Source: VRUE01 sp963706605
Lineage (GTDB): Bacteria > Actinomycetota > Thermoleophilia > Solirubrobacterales > 70-9
Assembly: GCA_963706605.1 (NCBI GenBank)
Contig: OY970165.1
Location: 558,001-622,000, forward strand
Direction: 5' to 3'
DNA: 64,000 nucleotides
Every line of letters starts with the position of its first letter. Position 1 is the first letter of the stretch. The translations under genes were made by a program, and so were the position numbers. Positions 41,567 through 49,499 of the stretch are shown piece after piece. The notes beneath the pieces are model-generated. The model saw only the letters and a program-made list of their open reading frames with translations, was not told the origin of the DNA and did no database searches.

Positions 41567-43135
41567 GTGGAGAGCGGAACGGCACAGAAGGCCAGCGAGA
41601 CGGTCAACGGCGCGGGCGCCAACGGAGGCAGCCCTGAGCAGATCGAGGTTCTGAACCCGGCCACCGGGGAGACGATCGGCAGCGTCACGGTCGACGCCGC
41701 GGAGAGCGTCGCCGAGACCGTCGCCCGGGTGCGCTCAAACCAGGCCGAGTGGGAGGCGCTCGGGGTCGAGGGTCGTTACCGCTGGCTCGGCAAGCTGCGC
41801 GACTGGCTGCTGGACAACACCGAGCAGATCGCCGACACGATGCAGGCGGAGACCGGCAAGGTCCGCGGGGACACGGCGACCGAGGTCATCTACCTCACCG
41901 ACCTGATCAACTTCTACGGGACCAAGGCCGCCAAGTTCATCGGCGATGAAACGGTCCGTCCGCACTCGCCGCTGGCGGCGTCCAAAAAGCTGATGGTCCA
42001 GTACCGGCCCTACCCCGTGGTCGGGGTGATCAGCCCCTGGAACTTCCCGCTGGCGCTGGCGCTGGGCGACGCGATACCCGCGTTGCAGGCGGGCGCCGCG
42101 GTCGTCGTCAAGCCCTCCGAGTTCACCCCCCTGGGCATCGGAGAGATCATCGAGGCCTGGCGCGAGGAGATCGGCGGACCCGACGTGTTCGCCTGCGTGC
42201 ACGGCATCGGCGAGACTGGCGGGGCCCTGATCGACAACGTCGACTTCATCCAGTTCACCGGCTCAGACCGCACCGGACGCAAGGTGATGGCGCGCGCCGC
42301 CGACACCCTGACCCCGGTCAGCCTCGAGCTCGGCGGCAAGGACCCGATGATCGTCCTCTCCGACGCCGATCTCGACCGCGCCGCCAACGCCGCGACCTGG
42401 GGCGCGATGTTCAACTCGGGCCAGGTCTGCCTCTCCGTCGAGCGGATCTACGTCGAGGAGCCGGCCTACGACGAGTTCGTCGCCAAGCTGACCAAGGAGG
42501 TCGGCGCGCTGCGCCAGGGCGCGGACGGCAAGACGCCTGAAAAGGACGTCGGCGCAATGACTTCGCCCAACCAACGGGCGATCGTCGAAGCGCACGTCGA
42601 GGACGCGCTTGCAAAGGGCGCCAGGGCTCTCACCGGCGGCAGGAAGGTCGACGGTCCGGGCGACTACTTCGAACCGACCGTGCTGGTCGACGTCGATCAC
42701 TCGATGGCGGTGATGCGTGACGAGACCTTTGGCCCGGTCGTCGGCGTGATGAAGGTGCGTGACTCCGAGGAGGCGCTGCAGCTCGCCAACGACACCCGCT
42801 ACGGCCTCGCCGGGTCGGTCTTTGGCGAGAAGGAGCGGGCCGAGCGGGTCGGGCGACGGATCGAAGCCGGCGCGGTCAACATCAACGACGTGATCGTCAA
42901 CTACGTCCTGATGGACGTGCCGATGGGGGGCTGGAAGGAGTCAGGCATCGGCTTCCGTCACGGCGAGTACGGCATCAAGAAGTACTGCCGGCCAGGGTCG
43001 GTGATCGTCGCCCGCTTCGGCGGCAAGCGCGAGCCGACCTGGTACCCGTACACCAAGTCCCGCCGCGGCTTGGTCGGGCGCGCCGCCCGCGCTTTCAATG
43101 CACGAGATTGGCGTAGGCGGTTGGGCCTGCGTTAA
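41567..43135 (+). CDS. NAD(P)-dependent aldehyde dehydrogenase
   Basis: A 522-residue ALDH-superfamily enzyme oxidising an aldehyde to its acid. Catalytic C288 in FNSGQVCLS and general base E254 in LELGGKDP; NAD-binding ISPWNFPLALALGDAIPAL and VVKPSEFTPLG. The C-terminal 50 residues are basic and unusual (KREPTWYPYTKSRRGLVGRA) and may be a membrane-association tail, as in some succinate-semialdehyde or fatty-aldehyde dehydrogenases. GTG start with GAAGGGAG. A TetR-type operator precedes it; its stop codon is the first base of the structured element at 43133. Confidence 0.92.
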   Translation: MESGTAQKASETVNGAGANGGSPEQIEVLNPATGETIGSVTVDAAESVAETVARVRSNQAEWEALGVEGRYRWLGKLRDWLLDNTEQIADTMQAETGKVRGDTATEVIYLTDLINFYGTKAAKFIGDETVRPHSPLAASKKLMVQYRPYPVVGVISPWNFPLALALGDAIPALQAGAAVVVKPSEFTPLGIGEIIEAWREEIGGPDVFACVHGIGETGGALIDNVDFIQFTGSDRTGRKVMARAADTLTPVSLELGGKDPMIVLSDADLDRAANAATWGAMFNSGQVCLSVERIYVEEPAYDEFVAKLTKEVGALRQGADGKTPEKDVGAMTSPNQRAIVEAHVEDALAKGARALTGGRKVDGPGDYFEPTVLVDVDHSMAVMRDETFGPVVGVMKVRDSEEALQLANDTRYGLAGSVFGEKERAERVGRRIEAGAVNINDVIVNYVLMDVPMGGWKESGIGFRHGEYGIKKYCRPGSVIVARFGGKREPTWYPYTKSRRGLVGRAARAFNARDWRRRLGLR

Positions 43136-43256
43136 GAGGTTACGTGGGTGTGACTGGCAAGGACGCAGGGAGCGAGGTGAGGGGAGCGCACTTTCTAGTG
43201 CGTGACCCGATCCGAACGACTGAGGACGCCGCCAGGCGCGTCCACGTGACCTCTTA
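43133..43256 (+). ncRNA. Putative structured RNA element 1
   Basis: A 124-base element between the aldehyde dehydrogenase stop and the next gene. Terminal arms 43133-43147 and 43242-43256 pair at 14 of 15 positions. Inside are AAGGACGCAGGG (43159-43170), a CGCACT-TTCT-AGTGCG hairpin (43188-43203) and GAGGACGC (43222-43229). The element at 45934-46093 has the same order of boxes and hairpins with different stem sequences. Confidence 0.5.
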
Positions 43257-43261
43257 GGGCG

Positions 43262-44416
43262 ATGGCTGACTTCGCTGACTACTACCGCGAGATCTACGCC
43301 CGCGGCCTGGGCGGCGAGACGCCCACGATCCCGGTCTCGATCGAGGAGCTGGAGCGGCGCGCGTGGGAGCTGATGGAGGAGGGCCCGGCGAACTACGTCT
43401 TCGCCGGCGCCGGCGCCGAGGACACCATGCGCGCCAACCGCGAGGCGCTGGATCGTCGCCGCATCGTGCCGCGGATGCTGCGCGACGTCGCCGTGCGCGA
43501 TCTCTCCACCACCGTGCTCGGCACGGCGATGCCGGCGCCGCTGATGCTGGCGCCGATCGGGGTCCAGAAGGCGGTCCACGAGGAAGGGGAGCTGGCGACG
43601 GCACGCGCCGCGGCGGCGGTCGGGGTGCCGATGATCGCCAGCACCGCCTCCGCCTTCACCCTGGAGCAGATCGCGGAGGCCGGTGGCGACGGTCCGCGCT
43701 GGTTCCAGCTCTACTGGCCCGACGACCAAGAGCTACTGGAGAGCTTCGTCGGCCGCGCCGAGGCGGCCGGGTACGGGGCGATCGTGGTCACGGTCGACAC
43801 CTTCATCCCGGGCTGGAAGCCGCGTGACCTGCAACAGGCCTGGCTTCCCTTCCTGCAGGGGATGGGCAACGCCAACTACTTCCAGGATCCGGTCTTCCGC
43901 GCCGGCCTCGAGCGGACGCCGGAGGAGGATCAGGGCGCCGCCACCGGCGCCTACCTCGGCGTCCTCGCCAACCCGTCGCTGACCTGGGACGACATGACGT
44001 TGCTGCGCGAGCTGACCTCACTGCCGATTCTCGTCAAGGGCATCCAGCACGTGGACGACGCTCGGGAGGCGGCGCGGCGCGGCCTCGACGGGATCATCGT
44101 CTCCAACCATGGCGGTCGCCAGGTCGGCGGCGCGCTCGGTTCGCTCGACGCGCTCGGGCCGATCGCCGAAGCCGTCGGCGACGAGCTGGCGATCCTCTTC
44201 GACAGCGGTATCCGCGGCGGCGCCGACGCGATCAAGGCGCTGGCGCTCGGCGCCGACGCGGTCTGCCTGGGCCGCCCCTACGTCTGGGGCCTGGCCCTGG
44301 AGGGCCAGCAGGGCGTGGAAACTGTCCTCAAGATGATCCTCGGCGAGCTCGACCTGACGATGGCCCTCTGTGGCTACACCAGCCCCGACCAGCTCAGCCC
44401 GAACGCGCTCGCCTAG
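43262..44416 (+). CDS. FMN-dependent 2-hydroxyacid oxidase/dehydrogenase
   Basis: A 384-residue TIM-barrel flavoenzyme related to lactate 2-monooxygenase and glycolate/lactate oxidases. FMN phosphate motif DSGIRGGADAIKALALGADA, FMN-contacting K259 in ILVKG, catalytic H283 and R286 in SNHGGRQ. ANYVFAGAGAEDTMRANREA is the usual early motif. It probably oxidises lactate or a related 2-hydroxyacid. No ribosome site is obvious; it may be expressed with the aldehyde dehydrogenase through the intervening structured element. Convergent overlap of four bases with metG. Confidence 0.9.
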   Translation: MADFADYYREIYARGLGGETPTIPVSIEELERRAWELMEEGPANYVFAGAGAEDTMRANREALDRRRIVPRMLRDVAVRDLSTTVLGTAMPAPLMLAPIGVQKAVHEEGELATARAAAAVGVPMIASTASAFTLEQIAEAGGDGPRWFQLYWPDDQELLESFVGRAEAAGYGAIVVTVDTFIPGWKPRDLQQAWLPFLQGMGNANYFQDPVFRAGLERTPEEDQGAATGAYLGVLANPSLTWDDMTLLRELTSLPILVKGIQHVDDAREAARRGLDGIIVSNHGGRQVGGALGSLDALGPIAEAVGDELAILFDSGIRGGADAIKALALGADAVCLGRPYVWGLALEGQQGVETVLKMILGELDLTMALCGYTSPDQLSPNALA

Positions 44417-45918
44417 GCCGGCGCCTCGATCTTGGGGAAGAGAGGCGGAACCCGGTCGACCTTCTGGCCGCCAGGTCGGCCACCCAGCTCGCTGAGCTTC
44501 CGGGAGTCCTCAGCGAGCGCGGTCAGCAGGCGCTCGCTCGCCTGTGGCAGGTAGGGAACGAGCAGGAGCGTCGTCACCCGCAGACCCTCGACCAGGTTGT
44601 AGAGGACTTCGTCGAGCCGCTTGGGGTCGGCCTCGTCCTTGGCCAGCTCCCAGGGACGTGTCTCCTCGACGTAGCGGTTGAGGCGCCTGACCAGCTTCCA
44701 GGCCTCCTCCAGCGCCTGGGTCAGCTCGGCGCGGTCGAGCAGCTCGCTGAAGCGCTCGACCACCCCTTCGAAGTCCTCTTCGAGGACCGCATCGACCGCG
44801 GCGATGGGCACGACGCCGTCGCGGTAGCGATCGACCATCGCCAGCACGCGGCTGGCCAGATTGCCGAAGTCGTTTGCGAGCTCGGTCTCGTAGCGGGCCT
44901 CGAAGCCAGCGGTGGAGATCGCGCCGTCCTGGCCGAAGCTGACCTCGCGGAAGCAGTAGAAGCGCAGCGCGTCGGCGCCGAAGCGGTCGATCGCCTCGAA
45001 GGGGTCGAGCACGTTGCCGAGCGACTTCGACATCTTTTTCTCGCCCATCAGCAGGTAGCCGTGGATCGCCATCCGCCGCGGCGGCTCGAGGTCGGCCGCC
45101 CACAGCAACGCCGGCCAGATCACCGCGTGGAACTTGAGGATGTCCTTCGCCATCACGTGCAGGTCGGCCGGCCAGAAGCGCTCGGTCAGGTCCTCTCCCT
45201 CGCGGGCGAAGGTGAGCGCGGTGACGTAGTTGAGGAGCGCGTCGAACCACACGTACATCCGCTGCTCGGGGTCCCAGGGCAGCCGCATCCCCCACTTCAG
45301 CTTCGGCCGCGAGAGCGAGACGTCCTCCAGCCCCCCCTTGATGAAGGAGACCGCCTCGTTGCGGCGGAACTCGGGGACGACGAAATCGGGCCGCTCCTCA
45401 TACAGGGCTTCCAGCCGCGCCTGGAAGGCGGAGAGGCGGAAGAACCAGTTCTCCTCCCGCTCCCGCTCCAGCGGGATCTCGTGGATCGGGCAGGTCTGCC
45501 CCGGCCCCAGCTCGCGCTCGGTTTTGAAGTCGGCGCAGCGGGGGCAGTACCAGCCCTCGTAGACCCCCTTCGTCACCCAGCCGTTGTCGTAGACGCGCTG
45601 CATGATCTCGGCGACCTGCTCGGCGTGGCGGGGGTCGGAGGTGCGGATGAAGAAGTCGTTGGTGGCGCCGATGATCGGCATCAGCCGGCGGAACTTCTCG
45701 GTGTTGCGGTCGGCCAACTCCTGCGGCGTCACCCCCTCGCGCTCCGCCGCCGTCTCGATCGGCTCGCCGTGCTCGTCGGTGCCGGTGAGGAAGAAGACGT
45801 CCTCGCCGCGCTGGCGCATGTGGCGGGCGAGGATGTCCGCCGCCAGGGTCGAGTAGGCGTGGCCGAGGTGCGGCTCGGCGTTGACGTAGTAGATCGGGGT
45901 CGTGACGTAGAAGGACAC
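44413..45918 (-). CDS. metG: Methionyl-tRNA synthetase
   Basis: A 501-residue class I synthetase charging tRNA-Met. HIGH-like PHLGH (16-20), zinc-knuckle cysteines C125/C128 and C143 with H146, and KMSKS (295-299). It is the short form, without the C-terminal tRNA-binding domain. GTG 45918 is preceded six bases upstream by a TAGCCT -10 box, so it has its own leaderless promoter just outside structured element 2. Confidence 0.97.
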   Translation of the reverse strand: MSFYVTTPIYYVNAEPHLGHAYSTLAADILARHMRQRGEDVFFLTGTDEHGEPIETAAEREGVTPQELADRNTEKFRRLMPIIGATNDFFIRTSDPRHAEQVAEIMQRVYDNGWVTKGVYEGWYCPRCADFKTERELGPGQTCPIHEIPLEREREENWFFRLSAFQARLEALYEERPDFVVPEFRRNEAVSFIKGGLEDVSLSRPKLKWGMRLPWDPEQRMYVWFDALLNYVTALTFAREGEDLTERFWPADLHVMAKDILKFHAVIWPALLWAADLEPPRRMAIHGYLLMGEKKMSKSLGNVLDPFEAIDRFGADALRFYCFREVSFGQDGAISTAGFEARYETELANDFGNLASRVLAMVDRYRDGVVPIAAVDAVLEEDFEGVVERFSELLDRAELTQALEEAWKLVRRLNRYVEETRPWELAKDEADPKRLDEVLYNLVEGLRVTTLLLVPYLPQASERLLTALAEDSRKLSELGGRPGGQKVDRVPPLFPKIEAPA

Positions 45919-45924
45919 GAAGCC

Positions 45925-45930
45925 AGGCTA
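45925..45930 (-). promoter_or_regulatory. -10 box of metG (leaderless)
   Basis: TAGCCT on the minus strand, six bases before GTG 45918. The -35 region would fall in the outer arm of element 2. Confidence 0.45.
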
Positions 45931-45933
45931 GAC

Positions 45934-46093
45934 GACGGACTTCGGATCCACGCGCACCCGGATGACGCGCATGGCGCTGCGCATCTCTGCGTCCTCGGAC
46001 TTGCCTTTGGCGCCGCCAAAGGCTGCGCCCTGCGTCCTTGATCTGCTTGGCCACGCGCGCCCCCGGTCACACGTGGATCCGAAGTCCGCCGTC
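45934..46093 (-). ncRNA. Putative structured RNA element 2
   Basis: A 160-base element between rsmI and metG. Terminal arms 45934-45952 and 46072-46093 are complementary except for a three-base bulge. Read on the minus strand it contains ACGTGTGTGAC, AAGGACGCAGGG, a GCCTTTGGC-GGC-GCCAAAGGC hairpin and GAGGACGC in the same order as element 1. The right arm overlaps the rsmI stop codon. Confidence 0.5.
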
Positions 46094-46919
46094 ATCTGCG
46101 CGGCTCGCGCCCGGTCAGCGCCCGGTAGAGGTCGTTGGCGCGGGTCCCGGTCAGCGCCGCGACGACGCTGGCGGCGGCGCGTGGCCGCGCCCCCGACTGG
46201 ACCAGGTGACGGAGCGCGTCGACGGCGAAGCCGACGTCTTTGTCGTGGTCCTCCGAGGAGGCCGGCCCGATCACCAACACGATCTCCCCTTTGACGTCAC
46301 CGCGGAAGCGCCGGGCCAGCTCGGCGAGCGTGCTGCGGGAGATCTCCTCGTGCATCTTCGAGAGCTCGCGGCAGACCGCGGCGGGGCGGTCAGGAGCGAT
46401 CGCCGCGAGGGCGGCGAGTGAGTCGCCGATCCGGCGTGGCGACTCGAAAGCGACCACCGTCTCGGCGGAGCGCAGCACGCGCTCCATCTCCCCCGACCGC
46501 TTCGGCAGAAAGCCCTCGAAACGCCAACGATCGGTCGGCAGGCCGGACGCGACCAGGGCCGTCGGCACCACGGAGGGACCCGGCAGCACGATCACCTCGA
46601 GGTTGCGCTCTATGCAGCGACGAATCAGGCGGAAGCCAGGGTCGGAGATCGCCGGCATGCCGGCATCGGAGACGAGGGCGACGGTCTCGCCGCGTTCGAC
46701 TCGCTGCGCAAGCTCCGTCGCCCGTGCCGCTTCGTTGCCCTCGTGATTGGAGATCAGCGGCGGCGTCGGCCGGATGCCGAGCTTGTCGAGCAGACCACCG
46801 GTGCGGCGGGTGTCCTCGCAGGCGATGTAATCGGCCGCGACGAGGGCGTCGCGGACACGGATCGTGATGTCGTCGAGGTTGCCGATCGGGGTCGGGCAGA
46901 CGATCAGCGACCCCGGCAT
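46092..46919 (-). CDS. rsmI: 16S rRNA (cytidine-1402-2'-O)-methyltransferase
   Basis: A 275-residue SAM-dependent methyltransferase of the tetrapyrrole methylase fold that modifies C1402 in the ribosomal P site. Motifs: VCPTPIGNLDDIT at the N-terminus, ACEDTRRTGGLLD, ALVSDAGMPAISDPGFRLIR, VLPGPSVVPTALVASGLPTD and FESPRRIGDSL. Length is normal. Its ATG overlaps the glucokinase stop (TGATG), so both are one operon. Confidence 0.96.
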   Translation of the reverse strand: MPGSLIVCPTPIGNLDDITIRVRDALVAADYIACEDTRRTGGLLDKLGIRPTPPLISNHEGNEAARATELAQRVERGETVALVSDAGMPAISDPGFRLIRRCIERNLEVIVLPGPSVVPTALVASGLPTDRWRFEGFLPKRSGEMERVLRSAETVVAFESPRRIGDSLAALAAIAPDRPAAVCRELSKMHEEISRSTLAELARRFRGDVKGEIVLVIGPASSEDHDKDVGFAVDALRHLVQSGARPRAAASVVAALTGTRANDLYRALTGREPRR

Positions 46920-47878
46920 CAGCCTTCCCGCTCCAGTTCTATCCGCGCCATCGCGGCGGCGCCGATCATCCCGGCATCCTCGCCAAGCTCCGCGACGACC
47001 ACTGGCGTGGCGTTCATCGGGCGCAGCGCCCTGGCGCGCAGTTCGGCCCGCGCCGGCTCGAGCAACAGGTCGCCGGCGGCGATCACACCGCCGCCGATCA
47101 CGATCACTTCCGGCTCGAAGATGTTGGCGAAGCTGGCCAGCGCGACGCCAAGGCGCCTGCCGACCAGATCGAAGACCCCGATCGAGGTCTCGTCGCCTTC
47201 CTGCGCCGCAACCGTGACCGCCTTGCCGTCCACCTCCTTGCCTTCGGCGAGCAGCTCGCCGATCGCGGAGTCGGGCGCGCTTTCGGCCGCCGCACGTCCT
47301 TCGCGCCCAAGCGCGGTGCCGGAGGCAAAGGTCTCGACGCAGCCCCGGCTTGGGCAGCTGCCCTGGCAGAGCGGGCCGTCCATCTCGATCGCCACGTGAC
47401 CGAGCTCGGCGCCGGCTCCGGTCGAGCCCCGGTAGATCTCACCACCCAGGATCAGGCCGCCGCCGATCCCGGTTCCGATCGTCAGCATCACCGCGTTCTT
47501 GGACCCCCGCGCCGCGCCGAAGAGATGCTCGGCAAGCGCCGCGACGTTGGCGTCGTTGTCGACGAAGGTCGGCAACCCGGTCCGCTCGACGACGAGGTCG
47601 CGGATCGGCAGGTCCTCGATCGGCAGATTGACGGCCGACACCGCGACGCCCTTCTCGTGGTCGATCGTCGCCGGGATGCCCAAGCCGATCGTCTTGACCC
47701 CGGCTCGCGCCGTGCGCGCCTCGCCGACCTCGCGCACCAGCAGCTCGACCAGCTCCTCCTCGCCCTCGCCGGCGGAACGCTCACGACTCTCCCAGACCGT
47801 CTTTGAGTCGCCGTCGAGCACCCCAAGAAGCATCTTCGTGCCACCCAGATCGACGCCGATGGCTTCCGCCGAACTCAT
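46919..47878 (-). CDS. ROK-family glucokinase
   Basis: A 319-residue ROK kinase. ATP motif GVDLGGTKMLLGV near the N-terminus, sugar-site VDNDANVAALAEHLFGAARG, GTGIGGGLILGGEIYRGSTG, ELGHVAI, and the zinc motif CQGSCPSRGCVE. This composition fits actinobacterial glucokinase (glcK/ppgK relatives), phosphorylating glucose in the cytosol. Start ATG 47878; coupled to rsmI. Confidence 0.92.
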   Translation of the reverse strand: MSSAEAIGVDLGGTKMLLGVLDGDSKTVWESRERSAGEGEEELVELLVREVGEARTARAGVKTIGLGIPATIDHEKGVAVSAVNLPIEDLPIRDLVVERTGLPTFVDNDANVAALAEHLFGAARGSKNAVMLTIGTGIGGGLILGGEIYRGSTGAGAELGHVAIEMDGPLCQGSCPSRGCVETFASGTALGREGRAAAESAPDSAIGELLAEGKEVDGKAVTVAAQEGDETSIGVFDLVGRRLGVALASFANIFEPEVIVIGGGVIAAGDLLLEPARAELRARALRPMNATPVVVAELGEDAGMIGAAAMARIELEREG

Positions 47879-47926
47879 AGGTGTGCGCACTCGACCGCGG
47901 GCATCGACATGATTCCGGAGTCTTTC

Positions 47927-49159
47927 ATGGCAAACGACGGCGAGCAGCAGCCCTCGGGACCACCCGAGTACAAGGTCTACCGGTCCCGCAAGGGCCTCTT
48001 CTCGCGCTTCCGCAAACCCGATCTGTCCGGACTCCGCGAGCGCGATTGGCGCGGGCCGAAGCTGCCGAAGCGACCCGCCCGCCCGGGGCGGGAGCGCGGC
48101 CCGCGAGCGCCTCGGCCCCGCGTACGGAAAGCGCTGAAATGGATCGGCCTGGCGGCGCTCGGCTGGGTCCTGCTCAGCTTCCTCGCCTTCGCCGTCTCGG
48201 CCCAGCTGCAGGCGTTCAAGCTCTCCGGCGACGCCAAGTCGGCCCTTCATGGCAACCCTTTCCTGCTGCCCAGCGCGCAGACGATTCTCGTGCTCGGCAC
48301 CGACGCCCGCCCGCCCGACACCAAGGAGCCGGGAGCAGCCCCCTCGCAGGAGTGCTTCGAACAGCAGGCGCATGGCGATGCTCCGCACGGCGAATGCTCG
48401 GTCGGCCAGTTCCGCGCCGACACGCTGATGCTGATCCGCGCCGGCGGGGGCGCCTTCCGCAAACTCTCGATCCCCCGCGACAGCTACGCGGAGATTCCCG
48501 GCCAAAGCCCGCAGAAGATCAACGGGGCCTACGCCTTCGGCGGCGCTAAGGCCCAGATCGAAGCGGTCGAAGACTTCCTCGGGATCGAAATCGACCACGT
48601 CGCGATCGTCGACTTCACCGGCTTCGAAGACCTGATCGACGCGGTGGGCGGAGTCAAGGTCGACGTCCCGCACAAGCTCTGCGCGGACATCTCGGGCGGC
48701 GCCGGTGGCGGCCAGGGCGGCTTCACCCTGCGACTGGGCCAGGGCGAGAACACCCTCGACGGTGAAAAGGCCCTGATCTACTCGCGTATCCGCGAGCCCA
48801 GCGAATGCCCCGGCCCGGGCAAGAGCGCCTACAGCTTCGGCTACGAAGACCTCGACCGCGAGAAGGCCCAGCAGGCCGTGATCAGCGGTATCAAGGACCG
48901 CCTCACCGACCCCCTCCGCCTCCCCTACAACTTCGTCAAGGGCCCGATCATCGGCTGGGACGCGCCGAAGGCATTCGTCAGCGACATGGGCTTCTTCACC
49001 ATGCCCCAGCTCATCCTCGCCGCTGCGATCGGCGGCGAAAGCAATGCGGACGTGCTCTGCAGCGGCGCCAACTCGGGTTGTTCGCCGGGCCCCCGCGGCT
49101 CGATCGAAGTACCCGACTCCGAGCGGCGCAGGGGAGTGAAGAAGCTGCTGGGCGAATAG
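47927..49159 (+). CDS. LytR-CpsA-Psr (LCP) family cell-wall ligase
   Basis: A 410-residue LCP protein: basic cytoplasmic N-terminus (about 85 residues), one membrane helix, then the LCP domain with ILVLGTDARP, FRADTLMLIRAG, LSIPRDSYAEIPG, KINGAYAFGG and KALIYSRIREP, which hold the catalytic Arg and Asp residues. LCP enzymes attach glycopolymers to peptidoglycan. An insert with two cysteines (QECFEQQAHGDAPHGECSVG) between the first strands may form a disulfide. ATG 47927 (after CGGAG) is preferred to 47909. Confidence 0.92.
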   Translation: MANDGEQQPSGPPEYKVYRSRKGLFSRFRKPDLSGLRERDWRGPKLPKRPARPGRERGPRAPRPRVRKALKWIGLAALGWVLLSFLAFAVSAQLQAFKLSGDAKSALHGNPFLLPSAQTILVLGTDARPPDTKEPGAAPSQECFEQQAHGDAPHGECSVGQFRADTLMLIRAGGGAFRKLSIPRDSYAEIPGQSPQKINGAYAFGGAKAQIEAVEDFLGIEIDHVAIVDFTGFEDLIDAVGGVKVDVPHKLCADISGGAGGGQGGFTLRLGQGENTLDGEKALIYSRIREPSECPGPGKSAYSFGYEDLDREKAQQAVISGIKDRLTDPLRLPYNFVKGPIIGWDAPKAFVSDMGFFTMPQLILAAAIGGESNADVLCSGANSGCSPGPRGSIEVPDSERRRGVKKLLGE

Positions 49160-49462
49160 TCAGTCGGTGCTGGCGGCCTTGGCCGTCGAGCTGTCCGACT
49201 TCTTTGAATCCGATGACTTCGAGTCGGAGCCCTTCGAGTCGCCCGAATCCTTCGTGCTCTCCGAGGCGCCGTTGGCACCGCTCTTCTTCTTGCCGTAGTC
49301 GGTGTTGTGGAAGCCGGAGCCCTTGAAGTGGATTGCCACGGGGTGCAGGACGCGCTCGGCGGGCGCGCCGCACTCCTGACACTCGGTCAGCGGCTCGTCC
49401 ACCATCTTCTGGATCACGTCGAAGACGTGACCGTTGGCGCACTTGTACTCATAGATGGGCAC
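49160..49462 (-). CDS. FmdB-family zinc-ribbon protein with Ser/Lys tail
   Basis: A 100-residue protein: an N-terminal FmdB zinc ribbon (MPIYEYKCANGHVFDVIQKM, then ECQECGAPAERVL) and a 45-residue Ser/Asp/Lys-rich tail. The first CxxC of the ribbon is reduced to C-x-x-G-H, so zinc binding may use a histidine. FmdB-type proteins are uncharacterised regulators. GTG 49462; stop abuts the convergent LCP stop. Confidence 0.85.
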   Translation of the reverse strand: MPIYEYKCANGHVFDVIQKMVDEPLTECQECGAPAERVLHPVAIHFKGSGFHNTDYGKKKSGANGASESTKDSGDSKGSDSKSSDSKKSDSSTAKAASTD

Positions 49463-49486
49463 GGGATGCCGGATTATCGCAGCCGA

Positions 49487-49492
49487 TACGGT
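49487..49492 (+). promoter_or_regulatory. -10 box of glyS (leaderless)
   Basis: TACGGT ends seven bases before ATG 49500. The promoter lies in the 37-base divergent gap with the FmdB gene. Confidence 0.4.
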
Positions 49493-49499
49493 TCTCGCC

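Noticed and set aside
43133..46093. Interpretation of the two structured elements as copies of a MITE
   Set aside because: The terminal inverted repeats differ completely between copies, and there are no matching target-site duplications.
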